In this document: one piece after another, positions 63,911 to 64,000 of the stretch | Numbering within the stretch: the first letter of the stretch is position 1 | Layout: the number at the start of each line of letters is the position of its first letter | NCBI RefSeq assembly: GCF_009806555.1 | Contig: NZ_VUOK01000010.1 | Span: 62,001-126,000 of the forward strand | Origin: Methylobacterium sp. 2A | GTDB taxonomy: Bacteria; Pseudomonadota; Alphaproteobacteria; Rhizobiales; Beijerinckiaceae | Length of the DNA stretch: 64,000 nt | Direction: 5' to 3' | The notes under the pieces: generated by a model | Seen by the model: only the letters and a program-made list of their open reading frames with translations | The model's database searches: none | Told to the model about the DNA's origin: nothing | Translations under genes and position numbers: made by a program

Positions 63911-64000
63911 ATGACGGCGGTGAAGACCCGACCCGCCGCGGCCGGGACAGCCTACGCGGACGATTTCTACACCTGGACCCAGGAGCAGGGCGCGCGTCTG
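63911..64000 (+). CDS. DUF29 family protein, 3' end outside window
   Basis: The ATG at 63911 with GGAGGT five bases upstream opens a frame to the window edge (30 codons). The segment YADDFYTWTQEQGARL is the N-terminal hallmark of DUF29, a helical family of unknown function that is frequent in cyanobacteria and alphaproteobacteria. It lies 40 bases after hisA. Confidence 0.75.
   Translation, partial: MTAVKTRPAAAGTAYADDFYTWTQEQGARL

Overview
This is a GC-rich chromosomal window that most resembles a Methylobacterium or close relative (Alphaproteobacteria, Hyphomicrobiales). That placement is an inference. It rests on the gene families seen: a KaiC-like ATPase paired with a hybrid kinase, an HWE kinase, DUF6894, DUF6634, an Omp19-like lipoprotein, sdhCDAB, petABC, the hisB-DUF2628-hisH-hisA order and palindromic CACCTCATCCTGAGGTG repeats. 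No ribosomal RNA or marker gene is present to prove it.

Layout. (1) 1-10.4 kb is a signalling cluster: a partial small Lys-rich protein behind an EcfG-like promoter, a two-domain KaiC-like ATPase overlapping a hybrid histidine kinase, a CHASE3 hybrid kinase, a diguanylate cyclase, a DUF6894 protein, a Crp/Fnr regulator and a PAS-HWE kinase whose PAS domain looks like a LOV domain without its photoactive cysteine. (2) 10.5-18.6 kb holds a manganese catalase behind two MFS transporters, then a tight operon of glycosyltransferase, stand-alone LigD-type 3'-phosphoesterase, acyl-CoA dehydrogenase and methyltransferase, then an HD-domain protein. (3) About 18.6-36.0 kb is an accessory region ending at tRNA-Met. 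It starts with a broken P-loop gene and a serine recombinase, followed by a compact divergent cluster (DUF4062 protein, MarR-like repressor, Ser/Thr kinase, TPR protein) that looks like an uncharacterised sensing or defence module. After it come a primase-like replication protein, several small hypothetical proteins, a Lon-like AAA+ ATPase with a zinc-ribbon partner, and an IS5-type element. No tyrosine integrase is visible.

(4) 36.1-49.9 kb is mostly core: a CHRD protein, two exported oxidoreductases, an NTP/NDP-exchanger-like carrier, guaA, a LysE-type exporter, an SGNH hydrolase, trmO, amn, a Gly-rich exported protein and an SLC13-type carrier. A PIN-toxin module lies directly behind guaA. 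It is followed by a second decayed copy of the guaA 3' end and a fragment of the SGNH hydrolase 3' end, a scar of insertion at a site of the kind islands use. (5) 50.1-60.0 kb encodes respiratory complexes: sdhCDAB (interrupted between sdhA and sdhB by a DUF433/DUF5615 toxin-antitoxin-like pair), an Omp19-like lipoprotein, an ABC exporter and petABC (bc1 complex), closed by a clear terminator and a repeat element. (6) 60.3-64 kb carries mtnP and part of the histidine pathway (hisB, a DUF2628 gene, hisH, hisA), with a DUF29 gene beginning where hisF might have been expected.

Taken together, the core genes cover respiration (succinate oxidation feeding the bc1 complex), purine metabolism (guaA, amn, mtnP) and histidine synthesis. 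The first 10 kb is rich in environmental signalling. Mobile or selfish insertions sit at three places: the tRNA-Met-flanked region, the end of guaA and the inside of the sdh operon.
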